Positions 39,436 through 42,931 of a stretch of DNA of 42,931 nt are shown here, piece by piece. The notes beneath the pieces were generated by a model. The model searched no databases and was not told the origin of the DNA. It worked only from the letters and a program-made list of their open reading frames with translations. How positions within the stretch are numbered: position 1 is the first letter of the stretch; the number at the start of each line of letters is the position of its first letter. This stretch comes from Thiocapsa sp. KS1 (GTDB lineage Bacteria > Pseudomonadota > Gammaproteobacteria > Chromatiales > Chromatiaceae): assembly GCF_001499735.1 (NCBI RefSeq), contig NZ_LN848257.1, positions 3,233,599-3,276,529 on the forward strand. Direction: 5' to 3'. The position numbers and the translations under genes are program-made.

Positions 39436-40730
39436 GCCTTCTCAGTCGTGTTGCCGACGCAGGAATGGGGGAGAAGCAGCCGCCAGCCCCCTGCCGCCAG
39501 CCTCCAGCCACGGGGTTGCCCTGCCTTGTCGTGTCCGAGGTCAAGTCCCGTCAGGCTCGCCGCGACATCCGGCTTGCCGAAAGCAGCAGGAGGCTGGGGG
39601 CAGGAGGCTGGGGGCTGAAGGCAGAAGGCTGGAGGCTCCCCCCAACGCCGACCCTCTTTTTGCTCCTCGCCATGCTGGCGCCGGGCAGCACCGTCTACGC
39701 CGCGAGCCTGATCGCCGTGGACGCCGACCAGCAGAGTGCGTTCGGCATCACCCTGGCTTCCCCGCTCCCGGCCGCCGAGACCCTCACCCGGCGGTACCCG
39801 GCCGAAGTGGCAGTGCCGAATCGGCAGATGCGCGTGGTGGCGGCGCCCCAGAGCGGTGTGCTGGAGAGTCTTTTGGTTGCGGAGGGCGAGCGGGTCGAGA
39901 TCGGCCAAGTCCTGGCCGAGCTGCGCAGTCCCGAGCTGGTGGACGCCCAGAGTCAGTATCTGGAGTCATTGACGCGGCTCGAGCTGATCGAAACCGAGCT
40001 GGCCCGCGACCGGACCCTGTTTCGCGAAGGCGTGATCGCCGAGCGGCGTCTGCTGGAGAGCCAGTCCAAGCAGCGCGAGCTGACGACGATGGTCGAGCAG
40101 CGTCTTCAGTTGCTGGAGCTCGCCGGTTTCGGCAGCGAGGACATCATGACGCTCGCGCGCACCCGGCGGCTGACCAGTCGACTCCCGGTGCGCGCACCGA
40201 TCGGCGGCGTGGTGCTGGAGCAGATGGTCAGCACGGGTCAGTCGGTCGCGACCGCCGCCCCGCTCTACCGGGTGGCCGAGCTCAATCCCTTGTGGCTCGA
40301 GATCCATGTTCCCGTGGAACGCATCGTCGGGGTGCAGGAAGGCGGGCGCGTCCTCCTGCCCCGCGAAGACACCGCCGGGACCATCGTGACCATCGGGCGG
40401 ATGGTCCATGGTCAGGACCAGGGCGTGCTGGTGCGCGCCGAGATCACCGAGGGGACCGAGCGTCTGCGTCCGGGTCAGTTCGTCGAGGTCCAATTGAGCG
40501 CGGAGGCCCAAGGCGAGAGTTGGCGCGTCCCGCTGGAGTCCGTGGTACGCCATGCGGGTAACGCCTATGTGTTCGTGAATCGGGACGGCGGCTTTGAAGC
40601 GCTCCCGGTGCGGGTGCTCGCCGAGGAGGAAGGCAGTGCCGTAGTCGCGGGCGGCCTGAGCACGGCCGACCGCCTCGCGGTCACCGGTGTCGTCGCCGTC
40701 AAGGCGGCCTGGCTCGGGGGCGCCGAATAA
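39432..40730 (+). CDS. Periplasmic adaptor (HlyD/CusB-CzcB type), N-terminus contains a repeat element
   Basis: This 432-residue adaptor has a barrel-sandwich/lipoyl region (VVAAPQSGVLESLLVAEGER, RAPIGGVVLEQMV), a helical hairpin and the beta-barrel region (LWLEIHVPVERIVG, and LRPGQFVEVQLSA). The ATG overlaps the TolC gene stop. About 71 residues precede the signal-like segment TPTLFLLLAMLAPGSTVYAA. They are largely translated from the inverted-pair repeat at 39473-39638 (for example RRLGAGGWGLKAEGW). Such an N-terminal extension is not typical. Either the element inserted in frame and is tolerated, or translation starts at a TTG or ATG near 39660-39672 without coupling. The adaptor links pump and channel. 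Confidence 0.88.
   Translation: MSLLSRVADAGMGEKQPPAPCRQPPATGLPCLVVSEVKSRQARRDIRLAESSRRLGAGGWGLKAEGWRLPPTPTLFLLLAMLAPGSTVYAASLIAVDADQQSAFGITLASPLPAAETLTRRYPAEVAVPNRQMRVVAAPQSGVLESLLVAEGERVEIGQVLAELRSPELVDAQSQYLESLTRLELIETELARDRTLFREGVIAERRLLESQSKQRELTTMVEQRLQLLELAGFGSEDIMTLARTRRLTSRLPVRAPIGGVVLEQMVSTGQSVATAAPLYRVAELNPLWLEIHVPVERIVGVQEGGRVLLPREDTAGTIVTIGRMVHGQDQGVLVRAEITEGTERLRPGQFVEVQLSAEAQGESWRVPLESVVRHAGNAYVFVNRDGGFEALPVRVLAEEEGSAVVAGGLSTADRLAVTGVVAVKAAWLGGAE
39473..39638. repeat. CTGGAGG/CTGGGGG inverted-pair element, copy 3, inside a coding frame
   Basis: The left arm (39473-39511) has CCAGCC/CCTCCAGCC words and the right arm (39581-39638) has repeated AGGAGGCTGGGGGC and AAGGCTGGAGG words, in opposite orientation. 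About 69 bp separate them. It is wholly inside the open frame of the efflux adaptor. The heptamers contain no stop codons in any frame, so insertion can leave a gene readable. Confidence 0.75.
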
Positions 40731-42931
40731 TGCTCGCCCGTCTGATCCAGTTCGCGCTGACCCAGCGGCTTCTGATGCTGCTGGCCATGCTGGCGCTCAT
40801 CGGCGGCGGCTGGCTGGCCTTCAAGGCGACCCCGATCGACGCCTTCCCGGATGTCTCCACCACCCAGGTGAAAATCATCGTAAAGGCGCCGGGGATGACG
40901 CCCGAGGAGGTGGAGACGCGCATCACCAATCGGATCGAGCTGGAAATGCTCGGCATCCCGAACCAGACGATGCTGCGCTCCATCGCCAAATATGCCTTGA
41001 CCGACATCACCCTGGATTTCGCCGAGGGCACGGACATCTATTGGGCGCGCCAGCAGGTGGCCGAGCGGCTCGGCGGCATCTGGGGCGATCTGCCCGACGG
41101 CGTGGAAGGCGGGCTCGCCCCCATGACCACGCCGCTCGGGGAGATGTTCATGTTCAGCATCGAGGGCGGTGATCTCACCCTGGAAGCGCGTCGCGATCTG
41201 CTCGACTGGACCATCCGCCCGGCCCTGCGCGCCGTTCCCGGCGTAGCCGACGTGAATGCGCTCGGCGGCCTGGTCACCAGCTTCGAGGTGGTGCCTGACA
41301 ATGCCCGCATGGCCGCGCGCGGCATCCGCCTGGCGGATCTGACCGCCGCGATCACGGCGAACAACCGCAACGACGGTGCCGGACGCCTGAGCGCGGGCGA
41401 GGAGGTGCTGCTGGTCCGCAGCCAAGGGGCGATCAAAACACTGGAGGATCTCGGCGCCATCGTGGTCGGGGGCGATCCCCGCCAACCGGTGCGGGTCGCC
41501 GATATCGCCGAGGTGCGTTTCGGTGCCCTCACCCGCTACGGCGCGGTGACGCGCAACGGCAGCGGGGAGGCGGTCGAGGGCCTGGTACTGGCGCTGCGCG
41601 GCGCCAACGCGCGTGATGTCGTGCGCGGCATCCATGCCAAGCTCGACGAGCTGGCGCCGGCGCTGCCGGAGGGTGTGAGCGTCGATGTCTTCTACGACCG
41701 CGGTGTCCTGGTCGACAAGGCGGTGCACACGGTCACCAAGGCGCTGATCGAGGCGACGGTTCTGGTCTTGATCCTGCTGGTGCTCTTTCTGGGCGATCTG
41801 CGTGCGGCCCTGACGGTCGCTTTGATCCTGCCGCTCTCGGCCCTGGCGACATTCATCCTGATGCGTCAGTTCGGGCTGTCGGCCAATCTCATGTCGCTGG
41901 GCGGGCTGGCCATCGCCATCGGCATGCTGGTGGACGCGGCCGTCGTGGTGGTCGAGAACCTGGTCACGCAGCTCAATCGGGGCAGCGCGGGCGGACGCCT
42001 GCCGCGTCTGCACATCCTCTATCGTGCTACCCGCGAGGTGGCGCTGCCGGTCTCCTCCGGCATCCTGGTCATCATCATCGTCTTCCTCCCCTTGCTGACG
42101 CTGCAGGGACTGGAGGGCAAGCTCTTCATGCCGGTGGCGCTGACCATCGTTTTTGCGCTCGCCAGCTCCCTGCTGCTCTCGCTGACAATCATCCCGGTGC
42201 TGGCGTCCTATCTGTTGGGAAAAGGGGCCGGTGCGAGTCATGGCGGGGGCGAGCATGCCGAACCCTGGCTGGTGCGCATCCTCACCCGGATTTATGTCCC
42301 GGTGCTCGACTGGAGCCTGCGCCATCAGTGGGTTCTGCTGGGCGGGGCGCTGGCCCTGCTCATCGCCGCGGGCGCACTCTACACCCAGGTCGGCAAGTCC
42401 TTCATGCCGACGATGGACGAGGGCGATCTGATCGTTCAGCTCGAGAAGCTGCCCTCGATCAACCTGGCCGAGTCGATCGCCATCGACCAACGCGTCCAGG
42501 CGGCGATCCTCGCCGAGGTGCCCGAGGTCGAGTCGATCATCGCCCGCACCGGCTCGGACGAGCTCGGTCTCGACCCCATGGGGCTGAATCAGACGGACAG
42601 CTTCCTGGTGCTCAAGCCGCACGAGACCTGGCGATTCACGACCAAGGAAGAGCTGATGGACGCCATCCGCGCGGTGCTGGATCGCTTCCCCGGCATGGAC
42701 TACGCCTTTACGCAGCCGATCGAGATGCGCGTCTCCGAGATGCTGACCGGGGTGCGAGGGGATCTCGCGGTGAAGATCTTCGGCCCGGACTCCAAGCAAC
42801 TCAACGGGCTCGCAGAGCAGATCGTCGGGGTTCTGGAAGGCATCGCAGGCTCGCAGGATGTCTACACCCCGCGCAACGACGGCGCCCAATACCTGAATCT
42901 GGTGGTGGACCGCCTGGAGGCCGGGCGACTC
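40730..42931 (+). CDS. RND heavy-metal efflux pump (CusA/CzcA family), cut at the window edge
   Basis: At least 734 residues are present and the C-terminus runs off the window. It is an HME-RND transporter: TM1 near residues 12-30, a large periplasmic loop with the DAFPDVSTTQVKI start, and TM2-TM6 around 335-500. The TM4 motif LAIAIGMLVDAAVVVVEN has the AIGxxVDAAxVxxEN form seen in copper/silver pumps of the CusA type. CzcA-type zinc/cobalt/cadmium pumps usually have DFG-IVDGAVV-EN instead. Monovalent copper or silver export is therefore more likely. The ATG overlaps the adaptor's stop by one base (TAATG). OprC and a CDF exporter upstream also point to metal homeostasis. Confidence 0.92.
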   Translation, partial: MLARLIQFALTQRLLMLLAMLALIGGGWLAFKATPIDAFPDVSTTQVKIIVKAPGMTPEEVETRITNRIELEMLGIPNQTMLRSIAKYALTDITLDFAEGTDIYWARQQVAERLGGIWGDLPDGVEGGLAPMTTPLGEMFMFSIEGGDLTLEARRDLLDWTIRPALRAVPGVADVNALGGLVTSFEVVPDNARMAARGIRLADLTAAITANNRNDGAGRLSAGEEVLLVRSQGAIKTLEDLGAIVVGGDPRQPVRVADIAEVRFGALTRYGAVTRNGSGEAVEGLVLALRGANARDVVRGIHAKLDELAPALPEGVSVDVFYDRGVLVDKAVHTVTKALIEATVLVLILLVLFLGDLRAALTVALILPLSALATFILMRQFGLSANLMSLGGLAIAIGMLVDAAVVVVENLVTQLNRGSAGGRLPRLHILYRATREVALPVSSGILVIIIVFLPLLTLQGLEGKLFMPVALTIVFALASSLLLSLTIIPVLASYLLGKGAGASHGGGEHAEPWLVRILTRIYVPVLDWSLRHQWVLLGGALALLIAAGALYTQVGKSFMPTMDEGDLIVQLEKLPSINLAESIAIDQRVQAAILAEVPEVESIIARTGSDELGLDPMGLNQTDSFLVLKPHETWRFTTKEELMDAIRAVLDRFPGMDYAFTQPIEMRVSEMLTGVRGDLAVKIFGPDSKQLNGLAEQIVGVLEGIAGSQDVYTPRNDGAQYLNLVVDRLEAGRL

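Noticed and set aside
39432-39672. Two separate genes in the adaptor region
   Set aside because: The frame is continuous from the coupled ATG through the repeat into the adaptor, so one gene is simpler.
40565-42889. Long minus-strand frame opposite the RND pump
   Set aside because: It is a shadow of the transporter, with a composition biased to Gln, Asp, His and Arg and no domain.

Overview
The window is GC-rich and densely coded. Its gene content suggests a purple sulfur or related gammaproteobacterium of the Chromatiaceae type. This is inferred from an octaheme tetrathionate-reductase-like cytochrome with a cytochrome b partner, a sphaeroides-heme-protein/diheme-cytochrome cluster with its own two-component system, many c-type cytochromes, a copper receptor plus RND metal efflux, and several dispersed short repeats. 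No rRNA, tRNA, CRISPR array, transposase or phage gene was seen.

Layout. 1-1161: a tandem heptamer repeat, a frameshifted DUF393 gene and an intact VapBC pair with a candidate operator. 1270-9943: accessory metabolic and envelope genes (PEP-mutase/isocitrate-lyase-type enzyme, a DUF3611-like membrane protein, a DUF1269 protein, a glycine-zipper lipoprotein, a saccharopine-dehydrogenase-like protein, two alpha/beta hydrolases, a periplasmic glutathione peroxidase, a lipoprotein). 10014-14161: an unidentified gene, then a tightly coupled minus-strand operon of a corrinoid-binding protein, a UroD-like methyltransferase homologue and a DUF1638-like/GGDEF diguanylate cyclase. 14627-16935: octaheme cytochrome and cytochrome b. 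17015-19627: PepSY, response regulator and histidine kinase genes on the minus strand, divergent from 19773-25353. That plus-strand run encodes cytochrome b, SHP, diheme cytochrome, a membrane-anchored FAD/2Fe-2S reductase, a four-helix protein with two H-x13-H pairs, a second octaheme cytochrome and an ethylbenzene-dehydrogenase-type haem protein. 25511-29128: CDF transporter and OprC-type copper receptor. 29179-29905: higB with a frameshifted higA. 30156-32639: a second PepSY, response regulator and kinase set. 32653-38123: a sigma-54 signalling region holding an outer-membrane barrel, a small exported protein, a kinase and an NtrC-type regulator, plus a DUF2202 gene on the other strand. 38215 to the end: a three-gene RND heavy-metal efflux operon (CusCBA/CzcCBA type), cut by the window edge.

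How the parts may work together. The 19773-24078 genes could form a route from cytoplasmic NAD(P)H through FAD and 2Fe-2S, across the membrane by two b haems, to periplasmic multihaem cytochromes, diheme cytochrome and the O2/NO-binding SHP. The 10795-14161 operon appears to tie corrinoid/one-carbon chemistry to cyclic-di-GMP. Two sigma-54-type promoters, ahead of the barrel-kinase-NtrC operon and ahead of the DUF2202 gene, share a 14-bp upstream element (12 of 14 identical) at nearly the same distance, about 83 bp, from the -24 GG. This suggests a small regulon of the adjacent NtrC-type regulator. TTCAG-N6-TTCAG direct repeats lie upstream of both the second PepSY set and the efflux operon, suggesting control of efflux by that response regulator.

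A degenerate CTGGAGG/CTGGCGG repeat occurs as three inverted-pair elements plus one tandem tract. One copy separates a response regulator from its kinase, and another is translated in frame inside the efflux adaptor gene ahead of its signal-peptide-like segment.
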